Of a stretch of 64,000 nucleotides of DNA, positions 11,262-22,255 are shown in pieces. Within the stretch, counting starts at the first letter, position 1; each line of letters begins with the position of its first letter. The translations under genes were made by a program, and so were the position numbers. Source of the DNA: Telopea speciosissima (lineage: Eukaryota > Streptophyta > Magnoliopsida > Proteales > Proteaceae); assembly GCF_018873765.1 (NCBI RefSeq), contig NC_057925.1:58912970-58976969 (forward strand), in the 5' to 3' direction. Below the pieces are notes generated by a model. That model saw nothing but the letters and a program-made list of their open reading frames with translations, searched no databases and was not told where the DNA came from.

Positions 11262-12557
11262 TGAACAGTATAATAATTAAAATGATGCAAGTACAGCTTG
11301 AAACCGTTATAAGCTAATGAGAATTTTACACACATCATTGTGAAAACACCTTTGGGCTGAATTCTCAATATGCAATTGTAAAAATCCCTAAATACCAGTG
11401 GCAATGGGAATACAGCTCAACTTTCAAAATCCACCACCTTTGGGTGTGCAGAATTCTAGGGTCAACCTATTCACATGCATACTGTATATGTACCCCTTCA
11501 AGTACCAATACATGACCACCACCTTTGGGTGTATGACCACACATCAGAGTTGAAAGACATCCCACAGCTGTATAAGACCGGTGTTTCACAAATCCAACAA
11601 GGAAGGTCGCTTTGGCGGCTGCATCCTGTCGAAAACATGAAACCCTCTTTCGGGATTTTTCAAAATTACTTACATCCTTTAAACAATGTGTTATTTTATA
11701 ATTTATGACAAAGGGGCTTTAAATGTCTTAAAATTAACATAAAAATAATAATAATACTGTTCATCAAGGTAGGTATTCCAGCAATTCAGAAATTGGTTCG
11801 GTTCCTAATAGAACGAATCGATAAATTATATAAAAGGACATACATCAAAAGAATACCAAAAATATTTAAAATATTCATATCTGATCAAAACATAGGGCAT
11901 CACTATGTAGAGCACAGAAAAACAGAGCCAACGCAAAAAACGGGACCCCAAACGGAGTCTCGTAGCCCCCAGAAAGCCCGGTCAAAGTTCAGGTCCAAAT
12001 CCGATTGACTGTACTGGTCAAACCGGTCTGAAAAGTCAAACCAAAGCAATTTGGTTCAACCCCGGTTCAAGTGAACCGGTTCAGACCCGGTCCAATCGTG
12101 TTTGGGTCAACCAAAATGGGTCATTAGCCGGGTCAATGGGTCTGGTTTTCGGGTCATAAACCGGGTCGGCCCGAACCGAGTGCCGCACGTTAGCATTGCC
12201 CAGAAAATACTGCCAGGCACACGATAGCAAAACCCATATCCCTTTTTTTTTTTTATAAACCTTCTGCCAGCGATTAAAGATCACCCGCGGCTGTCGCCGG
12301 CCCATGAGAGCTTGTCCGGCAGCCGGCGGTCGGTGATCCACCCACCGAAAATTCTGATTTTTTGAGCTCTACGCCCCCATGTGATCAGATTCTGTTTTCG
12401 CCGGCTAAAAAAATCAGCAGAATGCCAGTGTCCGTACGGGCTTTTGGAAAACTGGAAAAAATCCTAAAAACCTTGATTCGAATCGAAAAATTTTCGATTC
12501 CCTTATTATGTTCTATTATTTTGAATCCATATAGGTTCAAGAACGGATCTATGGAGG
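11262..12557 (-). other. Copia 5' leader between primer site and gag
   Basis: About 1.3 kb of untranslated leader on the minus strand. It holds several 'ccacctttgggtgt' phrases (11430-11535) and CpG- and CGG-rich sequence near 12090-12330. No gene is seen. Confidence 0.6.
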
Positions 12558-12570
12558 CTCTGATACCACT
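12557..12570 (-). other. Copia primer-binding site (initiator tRNA-Met type)
   Basis: Immediately inside the 5' LTR the minus strand reads AGTGGTATCAGAGCC. TGGTATCAGAGC is the classic plant sequence complementary to the 3' end of initiator tRNA-Met. Confidence 0.9.
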
Positions 12571-13092
12571 TGTTAGTCTAAATCGATCCGAATAGGGACA
12601 AAATCCCAAAAGTCAGGATCTCCATAGGGCGTTCAAGAACACAATCAAATAAATAATAGAAAATAGGGATAGAACCACCAACCTTGTTTCGCATCCATAG
12701 TGATGATGATTGCAGCGGAAAATAAAGAACAAAGATCTAGGTGCTTCCCCTCTATTCCCAAAGTAACTGGCCTGATGAGAATACCGAATGCGCAGAGACG
12801 ACGAACACTGAATATCTCCCTCTCTTTCAAGAATGCACTCCTCAATAGCAAATGAGAATAATAAGTTGTGATGGGTAGAGGGGGGGACCTAGCTCTCCTT
12901 ATATAGTAATCCTTATAGGGTCTGACTCATCACAGTCCCAATAGGAATCTATCTGGCCCACACTAAGCCAGTCCACATTAGACTTCTAATATAACTTAAT
13001 GACCCCACTTTATTAGACCAAAAACCTAATTAGCCTGGTTTAGGGATTTAATTATGTCCATATAGAATTTTATTAGAACTAAAATTCTAACA
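12571..13092 (-). repeat. 5' LTR of the Copia element
   Basis: The 522-bp repeat has TGTTAG and CTAACA ends and is nearly identical to 5910-6430. As the 5' LTR on the minus strand it should hold the element's promoter; 'ccttatatagtaatcc' near 12900 could supply a TATA box. Confidence 0.92.
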
Positions 13093-13163
13093 TTCTGCTG
13101 TGCACACATGACCGCTGCTGCACCGCACAATACATTACAGCAACGGATAAAAATTCCTCTCTC

Positions 13164-13536
13164 TCAAACCCAAGTTGCATGACTATTTCATACGGTCAAT
13201 TTCTTATTTAATTTTGGAGTGGGAGAGAAGTAATCTCCTCGTTGAGAAGTTAATCAGGTATATGTGGTATGAGAGAGAGAGAGAGAGTCTGTGACGGGTT
13301 CAGAGTCTTCAGACTTCAGAGTGAGAGACACTTAAGCATAGGTGCTGTAGAGATTCCAGTGGTGGATGCCATCTGGACGGCTGGAACCTATTCTCGTCCG
13401 TTCTCGTACGAAAACCGTGTGTATGAGAGGGATAAAATTTAAGACTAAATTTAATTTAACAAAAAATCGTGTTGGAAAACTTTCGACGTCAATTATTTTT
13501 TAGTCCAATTTTACCCTTTAGTTTAGTTTAAAACAT
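13164..13536. repeat. Upstream flank of unit 3, duplicated at 17990-18450
   Basis: The sequence parallels the upstream flank of unit 4 closely (phrases such as 'gagtgggagagaagtaatct' and 'ggtggatgccatctggacgg'), including a GA tract and the lead-in to the palindromic insertion. No gene is seen. Confidence 0.7.
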
Positions 13537-14876
13537 GGGGCAATTACTAACGCTACCCTACACTTAGCCTATATTTATTAAAACTACCCTACCTTAAACT
13601 TCTTTTCTGATACTATCCTACTTTTATACTTTTGCATCTCCTTTTACCCTCATATTTTTAAATACCCAGATTGCCCTTCCTTATCACCTAGTAACCTGCT
13701 AATCTATTTAACCTACCATTCATCTTCTACTTTTTACTTATTTATTTATTTATTAAAATAGTAAAAAATGAAAGCACCCACCCACTTCTTCTCTCTCTTG
13801 TTTTTTATTCCATTCGGTTTTTTTTTTTGTTTTTTCTTCAAATTTTCTATTTTATTAATTTTATATTCAATATTTCATTCTCATTGTTCTTCTTCGAATA
13901 GATCATGGTTCTAAGTATCAGTATCCTATCGGACAATACGTATCAGTTTTGCTAGTCACCAATACCAATACCGTGTCGATACCGTATCGGTAGCATGGTA
14001 CAAACAAGAGGTAAAATGGTCAGAAAACTCATTTTTTAAGGAGATGCAGGGGTAATTTTGCCCGATACAACCAATCCAGGCGGATACCGTATCGGTATAG
14101 TATCAATTTTGCAGGTTACCGATACTCGTTCTGATACCGTGCACTAAACCCATAGAACAGATCAACTCTCTTCAAAAATAATAAAAAGTAAATTAAATAA
14201 AAACAAGAAAAGAGAGAGAAGAAGTGGGGTGCTTTGAAGAGAGTCGACGCACGGTATTGGAACGGGTATCGATAACCTGCAAAACCAATACGAAACCGAT
14301 ACAGTATCGGCCTGGATCGGCAGTATCGGGCAAAATTACCCCTAAATTTCCGTAAAAAATGAATTTTTGACCATTTTACCCCTTGTCCATATCGTGCTAT
14401 CGATATGGTATCGACATGTTATTGGTAACGGTGACTAGCAAAACAAGTACGCATCGCCCGATATGGGCGATACGATACCGATACTTAGAACCATGATATG
14501 TTTGAACTTCGAAGAAGAACGAAGAGGATGAAATGTTGAATAAAAAATTAATTACATAGAGAAATTGAAGAAAACACAAAAAAAAAACCGAATGGAGTAA
14601 AAAACGGGAGGGAGAAGAAGTGGGTGGATTCTTTCATTTTTTACCATTTTAATGACAAAAAAAATTAAAACGTAGAAGATGAATGGGAGAGGTTAAATAG
14701 ATTAACAGGTTAGTAGGAGAAAAGGAAGGGCAATCTGGGTATTTAAAAACATGAGGGTAGAAGGAGATGTAAAAGTTTAAAAGTAGGGTAGTATTAGAAA
14801 AGAAGTTTAAGATAGGATAGTTTTAGTAAATATAGGCTAAGTGTAGGATAGTGATAGTAATTGCCCCTTAAAACAT
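13528..14876. mobile_element. Palindromic (foldback) Mutator-like element with 9-bp target duplication
   Basis: The element proper is 13537-14867 and is flanked on both sides by 'ttaaaacat' (13528-13536 and 14868-14876). It begins GGGGCAATTACTA and ends in the complement. Each arm is about 350 bp of terminal repeat followed by a copy of the GGTATCG repeat in opposite orientation, so almost the whole 1.3 kb folds on itself. Sister unit 4 (about 18440-18465) shows the uninterrupted target. The 9-bp duplication suggests the Mutator superfamily. There is no coding capacity. A lone arm of the same family is fused to the gene at 16015, and a diverged relative lies at about 33440-34340. Confidence 0.82.
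13917..14500. repeat. Inverted pair of GGTATCG-type repeats
   Basis: Two copies of a roughly 240-bp repeat face each other (about 13917-14150 and 14255-14500). They are rich in GGTATCGAT-like words and end in 'catggttctaag' or its complement. Other copies or pieces are at about 1765-1860, 31690-31880 and 33930-34150, with similar GATCGG-rich tracts at 17490-17830 and 31090-31300. They look like a non-coding MITE family. Confidence 0.6.
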
Positions 14877-15915
14877 AAATCAAACTTTATCAGAAACCGC
14901 CATCTTCTGTTTGCTTCCTCTTCTTCTTTTGCGTACACCCCCTTCCTCACCATGCACTACTACCCCTCCCCACTGCCCAAGAATGGATCATCTGCACGTA
15001 CATGTAGGTGAACGTATATGTAAGAGGTAACCACTTATCTTTTTTGTTTCCATTAATACCACTCCTCTCCTTGTAAATAGTAAAAAATGGGACATATGGT
15101 TACCTCTCACACGTACATGTAGAGGAACTAGACTCCCACAGCAGGTTCTTCAGTTAGATTGAGTTTCAACCTTAAATATTAGAGCTATACACATGACAGC
15201 ATTGAGGCAGTTTCAGGTTAAGCGAATAGAGAGAGAGTGACGGGTTCAGACTTGAGAGTTTGAGCTCCTCTCCAGGGAGCCTAACAGGTCCAAGGAGCAG
15301 TCAACTGTTGGGCTGTGTGACACACATCCCTAGGCATGCACCGAGATGTGTGTGGCACAGGCCAACCCTTGGATGCCCCCTGGGCACTGAGCTCCCTGGA
15401 GAGGAGCTGGATCCCATTAGAGATGTTAAGAAAAACATTATTTGAATTTTAAGAATACGGAAATAAACTTTTGATTTTTGAATTGGTTTGACAAGTTCAA
15501 ACTCCATATAACTTCATAATATAACTTCATAAACCTTCTTTCTAACTATCAGACCATATCTCATCATATCCGATCATGCCCGATTTCTTTCCATATCTTC
15601 CATTCCTTGAGTATCAAGCATGTAATCCCATGCAATCCTCTACATTATCTCTCCCAACCTTTTATACATAGTATGACATAGTATTGTAATCTTCTATTTT
15701 TGGTATGTGTGTTCTAGGTGATTGAGTTTCCAACATGTGGCTAATAGTGGCTAAAACGTCTTCCGCTATTTTGTCCTCACCCAATTCTTCTTATCTTTTA
15801 CGAGGGGCACGGAGCAACCTATGGAAAGCTGAGAAATCATTGAAAGCAGCTTCCCATAGTTAGTTATTGGTCATACTCTCCAGATGGGAAGAGTATGGGA
15901 AGAGTGAAATTATGA
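14877..15915. repeat. Upstream flank of unit 3, duplicated at 18458-19515
   Basis: No gene is seen. The block matches 18458-19515 over most of its length, including a hairpin at about 15262-15420 (ends around 'gagctcctctccagggagcc' and its complement). The counterpart hairpin at about 19030-19200 shows that the hairpin predates the unit duplication. Confidence 0.7.
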
Positions 15916-15920
15916 ATGAA

Positions 15921-15964
15921 AGAAGCTTGCCAGAAATTCCAACTGATAGCAGCCTATATAAATA
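15921..15964 (+). promoter_or_regulatory. Proximal promoter of family copy 3
   Basis: The block 'agaagcttgccagaaattcc' plus 'aactgatagcagcc' is followed by the TATA box TATATAAATA at 15955-15964, about 50 bp before the ATG. The same arrangement precedes copy 4. Confidence 0.6.
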
Positions 15965-16014
15965 CTCACACAGCTCGGCTGCTTGTTGATCGACAAAGAA
16001 ATATTATTACAAGT

Positions 16015-16392
16015 ATGGCTCGTGCATTTGCTGTTGCAGTGAATGACAATGGAGGTGCTCCCATGTTTCATATTTCAGGAGGCATGTTTTTGTTTTGCTT
16101 GATTGTGATGTCTCTCTCTATGATTTCTATGATAGTATTTGCATGTGGTCATTCTTCGAATAAATCCCGTAAACGCCGTCGTCGAGGTGGTTATTACGGA
16201 GGCGGTGACTGTGGTGGTGGTGATGGCTGGAGGCGGTGGTGGTGGCATTTCATTGTTTACTTTAAAAAAATGCATGACGACATAGTGATTATGGGGACAA
16301 AGGAGAAGAATTGGATCACGGTGAGGATCAGGTCAATCTGTTCGAAGAAGAACGATGAGGATGAAATGTTGAATAAAAAATTAATTAAATAG
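16015..16392 (+). CDS. Family copy 3: chimeric ORF with a transposon-derived tail
   Basis: A 125-residue ORF. Residues 1-about 45 are the family N-terminus and membrane segment, nearly identical to copy 1. A basic patch (KSRKRRRR) and a short Gly stretch follow. The normal Gly/Cys tail is then lost: the frame moves into GWRRWWWHFIVYFKK and ends in SKKNDEDEMLNKKLIK. The last 18 or so codons match the arm of the palindromic Mutator-like element (compare about 14507-14560), whose end is at 16656. The in-frame ATG at 15916 lies upstream of the TATA box, so I chose 16015. The gene may still make a membrane protein with a charged rather than Gly/Cys tail, or it may be a pseudogene. Confidence 0.5.
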   Translation: MARAFAVAVNDNGGAPMFHISGGMFLFCLIVMSLSMISMIVFACGHSSNKSRKRRRRGGYYGGGDCGGGDGWRRWWWHFIVYFKKMHDDIVIMGTKEKNWITVRIRSICSKKNDEDEMLNKKLIK

Positions 16393-16656
16393 AGAGATTA
16401 AAGAAAGAAAAAAAAAAAAAAATGGGAGAGAGAAAAAGTGGGTGGGTGTTTCATTTTTTAAAATAGAAGAAGCATGATAGGTTAAATAGATTAGTAGGTT
16501 ACTAGGTGAAAAGGAAGGGCAATCTGGGTATTTAAAAACATGAAGGTAGAAGGAGATGTAAAAGTTTAAAAGCAGGGTAGTTTCAGAAAAGATGTTTAAG
16601 GTAGGATAGTTTTAATAAATATAGGCTAAGTGTAGGGTATTGATAGTAATTGCCCC
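16330..16656. mobile_element. Solo right arm of the palindromic Mutator-like element
   Basis: This matches the right arm of the element at 13537-14867 (about 14505-14867), including the terminal 'gatagtaattgcccc'. No left arm is present, so it is a truncated copy. It overlaps the 3' end of the ORF of family copy 3. Confidence 0.75.
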
Positions 16657-17930
16657 TTAACTAAATTATCTAAATATCTTCGAAATTATAAGATTACTAA
16701 AAATTGAGTTTCAGTTTGTGCTTAACATCTCTCTCTCTTGGGCAATGGTTTCCCACATGGCATCATCCCTAAATTTCTCAAAAAGAGCTTGGCTCCTTCT
16801 TTAGAGACTGCTGTTCAGCCTCAGGGGCGGGCATTTGGAAGATAAACAAGGTGTGGTCATTGGAGACGGAAGTAAGAAATGAGAGCAAAAATAAAAAAGC
16901 AATATACCAGATTGAGGGAATGACACTGTTTTGGATATATAGTTTTGTAATACCCATACTTCTATTTAGTTAAGAGGGAGTGTTCTATGTTCTCTATGTA
17001 GGACGTAGAGACCATGTCGGGTGCAGCAATCAATGAGAGCCTGTGTGCTGACACATTGGAGAACGGATTTTCCACCAAAAAGAAGAAAGATATAAAAATG
17101 ATGATATTGATAACATAATATCAACTCTAAATATAAAGAATGTCTTCTGAAGCACAGGCCGAAATACACATTGCTGGAGTTATTCTTCAAGCAAGACCTA
17201 TATGAATGCGTCTTGACACACGAACCAATGAGACATTGCCGGCCAAAATCTAACTCCAGCATAAAGCTCATTGACTATGTTGATCTCAGACCATTGGATG
17301 TCCGAGCTGCCACGTGTTGGACATCCACACTAGCACTACCGCACTGCTGAGCTATAAGGAATTGGAGAGGATAATAATCCTGGTTGTGGCTTCTAACCAT
17401 CTTGCTTCTTGAAGTCCTTTGGTCATTCCCCGTGCATCTACCCTCCTGATTGCTCTTTGTATATCCAAAACAAGGTTCGTAATCCAGCTATTAGACTCGG
17501 GATAGGTCAATGTCGATATCGATCCAATACCTATCCAAATCGGTCAGAATCGACTTGTATCGGTAAAAAATGACAATCCAAGTTTTACTGGATTGGGCTT
17601 GGATCGATAAAAAATATTATAAAATACTAAAACTCGGTATGGATTGATCAACAATTCAAAAAAGCGATCAAAATCCCCAAAATAAATACCAAAGGAAAAG
17701 ACAAATATCAGATCGGATTGGCCGATCCAATTGAGTTGATTGATCTTGGGAACGATCTAGAAATAACTTGCCAGATTGGTTTCAATCCGATCCAGTCAAT
17801 GTCAGCCGATCCGATCCGAGATTACGAACTATGATCCAAAGTCCAAAGTAGCAACCATAATCAACGGGTATAACTTAAAATTTTGTTTTCTGCATTTTCT
17901 ATTTTTCTTTTTCATATTTTCTTATGTTTA
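16657..17930. other. Intergenic, no gene recognised
   Basis: About 17490-17830 is a GATCGG-rich stretch with many 'gatcggat'-like words related to the GGTATCG repeats. The rest (16660-17480) is unique-looking, with scattered short open frames on both strands and no recognisable product. Confidence 0.5.
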
Positions 17931-17939
17931 AAATTGACT

Positions 17940-18179
17940 ACTTAGAACCGTATAACAGAAGGTAAAGAAGAGTATCTCTCTCACGCTCTCAAACCCAAAT
18001 TGCAGGACTATTTCGTACGGTCAATTTGTGATTGGAAAATTGACAACAAAAACCATGAATCTAGAGAAGAGAATTGAAATTGAACCCTGTACTGTACTTG
18101 CAACGAAGTTTCTTATTTAATTTTAGAGTGGGAGAGAAGTAATCTCCTCGTTGAAAAGTTAATCAGGTATATGTCGTCT

Positions 18180-18239
<60 letters not shown>

Positions 18240-19515
18240 AGCATAGGTGGTGTAAAGATCCCATTGGTGGATGCCATCTGGACGGTTGAAACCTATTCTC
18301 GTACGTTCTCGTACGAGGATGGGAACCAACCTCACCTGTGTGTGACTGAGAGGGATAAAATTTAAGACTAAACCTAATTTAACAAACAATCGTGTTGGAA
18401 TACTTTCAACTGTCAGTTATTTTTTAGTCCAATTTTACCCTTTAGTTTAGGGTAAAACATAAATCAAATTTTATCTGAAACCGCCATCTTCTGTTTGCTT
18501 CCTCTTCTTCTTTTGCGTACACCCCCCCCCCACAGCCCGAGAATGGATCATCTGCACGTAAATAATTATCACCTTCACTTTGTGGGAATCTCCAATTCCT
18601 CCAATTCTTCTAATAGGAGGAGTGGACCCCACCTTGGGCAGTGTCCTTGGGCAAGGGGTAAGGTGGTCATCTCCGCACCCATGTGAGGAATTAGAGGAAT
18701 TGGAGGGGGCAGCGAATTGGAGGGGATAACAATTCTCTGCACATACGTGCAGGTGAACGTACATGTGAGAGATAACCACTTGTCTTTTTTGTTTCCATTA
18801 ATACCACTCCTCCCCTTGTAAATGGTAAAAAATGGGACAGATGGTTACCTCTCACACGTACATGCAGATGAACTGGACTCCCATAGCAGGTTCTTCAGTT
18901 AGATTGAGTTTCAACCTTAAATATTGGAGGTATACACATGACAGCATTGAGGTAGTATCAAGTTAAGCGAATAGGGAGAGAGTGACGGGTTCAGATTTGA
19001 GAGTTGAACCTCAATCCCCATTAGAGGGAATTGAGCTCCTCGAGCTCCTGGGAGCCTAACACGTCCAGGGAGCATCTAGCCGTTGGGTTGTGCCACACAC
19101 ATCCCTAGGCATGTGCCAAGATGTGTGTGGCACAGGTCAATTCTTAGATGCCCCTTGGGCACCCCCTGGGCGCTGAGCTCCCTGGAGAGAAGCCGGATCC
19201 CATTAGAGATGTTAAGAAATACATTATTTGAATTTTAAGAATACGGCAATAAACTTTTGGTTTTTGAATTGGTTTGACAATTTCAAACTCCATATAACTT
19301 CATATACCTTCTTTCTAACTAGCCACTCGATCCTCTTAGTGGCTAAAATGTCTTTCGTTACTTTGTCCTCACCCAATTCTTCTTATCTTTTACAAGTGGC
19401 ACGGAGCAGCCTATGGAAAACTGAGAAATCAATGAAAGCAGCTTCCCATAATTAGTTATTGGTCATACTCTCCGGCCAGATGGGAAGAGTATGGGAAGAG
19501 TGAAATTATGAATGA
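17940..19515. repeat. Upstream flank of unit 4 (empty-site copy)
   Basis: This parallels unit 3 but lacks both the Copia/hairpin insertion and the palindromic element, so it shows the pre-insertion state. It contains a long (GA)n tract at about 18183-18235, a hairpin MITE at about 18570-18735 ('ccaattcctccaattcttct' against its complement) and a second hairpin at about 19030-19200. No gene is seen. Confidence 0.65.
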
Positions 19516-19516
19516 A

Positions 19517-19560
19517 GGAAGCTTCCCAGAAATTCCAACTGATAGCAGCCTATATAAATA
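19517..19560 (+). promoter_or_regulatory. Proximal promoter of family copy 4
   Basis: The conserved block 'ggaagcttcccagaaattcc' plus 'aactgatagcagcc' is followed by TATATAAATA at 19551-19560. Confidence 0.6.
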
Positions 19561-19627
19561 CTCACACACCTCAGCCGCTTGTTGATCGAAAAAGAAATAT
19601 TATTACAATTAATTATATCTTTTTTAT

Positions 19628-19912
19628 ATGGCTCGGGCATTTGCTGTTGCGTTGAGTGACAATGGAAATGCTCCTATCTTTCACATTTCAGGAGGCCTGT
19701 TTTTGTTTTGTTTGATTGTGATGTCTCTCTCTATGATTTCTATGATATTATTTGCCTGTGGTGATTCTTCGGATGGACCTGGTAGAGGTAGAGGCGGTGG
19801 TGGTGGCTGTGGAGGTGGTGGTGGTTGTGGTGGTGGTGGTGGTGGTGGTGGAGGTGGCGGTGGTGGTGGTTGTGGTGGTGGTGGTGGCTGTGGTGGTGGT
19901 GGCGGTTGTTGA
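19628..19912 (+). CDS. Small membrane protein with Gly/Cys-rich tail, family copy 4 (intact)
   Basis: A 94-residue ORF. The N-terminus (MARAFAVALSDNGNAPIF) and membrane segment (about residues 24-44) match copy 1. The basic patch is reduced to GPGRGRG, and the rest is Gly with single Cys residues every few positions, ending GGGGGC. Relative to copy 1 it has DSSDGP after the membrane segment, as in copy 5. The start is the first ATG about 70 bp after the TATA box. The antisense proline-rich frame over the same bases is only the complement of the GGN repeats. Function is unknown. Confidence 0.7.
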   Translation: MARAFAVALSDNGNAPIFHISGGLFLFCLIVMSLSMISMILFACGDSSDGPGRGRGGGGGCGGGGGCGGGGGGGGGGGGGGCGGGGGCGGGGGC

Positions 19913-22250
19913 CCTCTCCACCTCTCTCTTAATCTCTTTATCCAAAGAGATTTTATTATTGTCCTCTTCATGGGAGTTAAATAATTTGTAATTTTATTTT
20001 TTTGTCCTTTTTATGTTATACTCAATTTTTTTTTTAAGTGATTTTCCTATTGATACCCACAGCCCACTAGGTTTCAAATAATTTGAACTTCTTTTATATC
20101 TTGTGATTTGGGTGTACGTATCTGTTGATTACTTTCTTGAAACATATAAGAATAATGTGGAAAGAAATTTGCAAGCAAGAAATCAAAATTTTGTGATTTC
20201 GGTGTATGTATCTATTGATTTCTTTCTTGAAACAGATAAGAAAAATGTGGAATGAAATTTGTAAGCAAGAAACCAATATATGAAAGAACTCTACTTGGTC
20301 GCATGTTCTCTACATAAGTGTTCGGGCCAATGGGTGAGCACGTCTGGATATCTATGGTGGGACAGAGGCATCATCTCACGGTGCCCTGTGAGAGGGCTTA
20401 GGAAACACCACCAAGTAGAGATCATTTTCCGAAGAACTATAAACAAAAAAATAAAAAACTAGTTGGAGCATGTAGCCATCCTCTTGTGACTGATTCTACT
20501 CCTGTGCCTTAATTTTGGTAAGAGAAGAACTGAAAATACAGAAACCCTAGCTGGACACATACGGAACTCACAAACGTCAACCTTTCTTCTGCTGCCTTGT
20601 GTGAGCTTGCGAGCCATTAAACAATATAGAATCCTTCTCTCTCACTCTCTCATACATGAAACCCACCTCGACATGAATGATGAAAATCAATGACATAAAC
20701 TTAGGGTTCAGCTCAAAAGTAGGTTAATTGGATCAGGAATTTATCGAGATTGATTCCAATTTTTTTCCGTTATGAATCGGAATATTCATGCCAAAGTTCC
20801 CCGGATTTCTAATCTTTCAGGCCGTTTCAAGGGTTTTGTTGCATTGATTCCGATCGATTTCAATCCATTCTGAATCAAAATCGGCAGGGACCGATTCCGT
20901 CAACAATTGCTGATTTTAAAACCTTGCAAACCACCTCACATAACTACCCTCTCTCCCGTCCCCTTTTTTTCTGTATTCATATTTTTTACTTTTCTTTGGC
21001 AAACAAATATCAATAATTTATTTTTTTTCTTTTCATTTCTATCCATTTCTATTCAATAAACACAGCCTTAGGGAAGCCAAGAAAAAGAAAAAAAAATAAA
21101 TTTTCAAAAAAGATTTGAATTTTAGACACATAAATCAATAATTATTTCATCATAATTATTGTCTTATTATGCTTTTTTTCCTCTTCTTTTCTTGGCATCC
21201 AAACATCAATTAGGCCTGCAACCCCACCCATCGGCCCAGCCCCACCCTACCCATCAAAGTCTAAACCCTTTAATATTAGTTGATCAATGACAAGTTTGTT
21301 AACTTGTGTGCTTCCAAGTGGTGTCCCATGTCTTTACTTTAGTACACTAATCCATAATTAATTAACACAAAGATCTATCACTTAATTTGAGGAAATTACT
21401 GTTAATGGTTAATAGTAAGTGGGATAGTACCTATACACAGAGCAAGACGATGAAGAGGATGTTGGAGGTGTTAGGCTCTCATCAAGGAGGTTCTCGTACG
21501 CCGTTAGATGCACAGATGGAATCTACTCACTCTGTTGGATTCCAATTGTATGTCTAAGGGCATACGAGAATGATTCTTGTATGAGAACTTGATCCAGCTT
21601 GGCAGCCTCTTCATCAAGTTGGTAGTTTGGAAGATGTGCAGCGGTGGACAGCTTGATGATTTCATCTATATAATTTTTTTCCCGTATAGCATGCACCATG
21701 TGATGGGCATTCCAATGCCCTAATAAGGTCTTAGGGTGGGGCAAGGATAGGTGAGGGTTAGGTTGGGGGATCTTGTCCTTATACAAATACCGTCCAAGGT
21801 TCTTCAGGACCACTCACATGAATCCACTCCTTTTGTGGGTCCATTTGACCATTTAAAAAGGTGAAGGGAGAATGAAAGATAAAAAATTCACTAGTTTTGA
21901 GGAATCAGAAATGAAGTTGAAGGCATGAGAATATCAGTAAATTTATATGCTAGTAAAATTTCTCTTATGATCAATCCAACTCGCCGTTAGGATTTGTAGT
22001 TTTAAGTACAAAAAATGAATTTTATGTGAAATAAAATTGAAATCACTTGTGTTGAGGGATATATAAAGTATTGTTACAAACAAATGAATCTTTTAAATAT
22101 ATGTTTTCTAGAATTTTTCTAGTTTTCTTTTCATATTTTTTATTCTTAAAATTTTAAGATTTTCTGGTCAATCCAGTGTTTGATCTAGGATTTTGATCAC
22201 AAACAGGTCTGATTCTGGCCCCCGATTCCAAGTTTTAAAATTCTGATTCC
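19913..22250. other. 3' flank of unit 4 and intergenic sequence
   Basis: The first part to about 21000 parallels the 3' flank of unit 1 and includes a local duplication of about 95 bp (phrases 'tgtatctattgatt' and 'aagaaaaatgtggaa' at about 20100-20180 and 20190-20280). About 21430-21600 contains a small inverted repeat with 'gttctcgtac'. A 96-codon minus-strand frame (21813-21523) has no recognisable motif and I do not call it a gene. Confidence 0.5.
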
Positions 22251-22255
22251 AACCT

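Larger units (their letters stand above)
5910..13092 (-). mobile_element. Copia-type LTR retrotransposon, degenerate
   Basis: A 7.18 kb element on the minus strand. The LTRs are 5910-6430 and 12571-13092. Adjacent to the 5' LTR is a primer-binding site of the initiator-Met-tRNA type, and adjacent to the 3' LTR is a purine tract. The order of domains (gag, protease, integrase, reverse transcriptase, RNase H) is that of Ty1/Copia. The LTRs differ at about 15 positions by eye count, near 97% identity. The coding region has at least two premature stops and a frameshift, so it is not autonomous. The 5-bp flanks (gagcc and ttctg) do not match, so no target duplication is visible. Confidence 0.93.
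5828..13163. mobile_element. Hairpin (MITE-like) element split by a Copia retrotransposon
   Basis: The 70-80 bp on each side of the Copia element are inverted copies of each other. The left side contains 'gtgtagcagcggccatatgt' then 'gcacag'. The right side contains 'ctgtgcacacatgaccgctg' then 'ctgcacc', its complement apart from transitions. Together they form an imperfect palindrome whose centre is the Copia insertion point. The outer ends abut CT-rich sequence of the unit 3 upstream flank. In sister unit 4 (about 17965-17995) the CT tract is continuous, so the hairpin and the Copia are both absent there. Confidence 0.55.

Noticed and set aside
15260..15507. ORFs on both strands over a hairpin
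   Set aside because: They are translations of a MITE hairpin that is present again at about 19030-19200 without the frame being kept.
15916..16014. In-frame upstream ATG extending family copy 3 by 33 residues
   Set aside because: It lies before the TATA box and is not conserved as coding sequence in the sister copies.
19681..19971. Minus-strand ORF of 96 codons with long polyproline runs
   Set aside because: It is the exact complement of the GGN repeats of family copy 4. The same happens over copies 1 and 5 with Pro or Thr/Ala runs. No independent start or promoter is seen.
21523..21813. Minus-strand ORF of 96 codons starting MVLKNLGRYLYKDKIP
   Set aside because: No recognisable motif, no promoter and no conserved neighbour. 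It could be chance or an old gene remnant.
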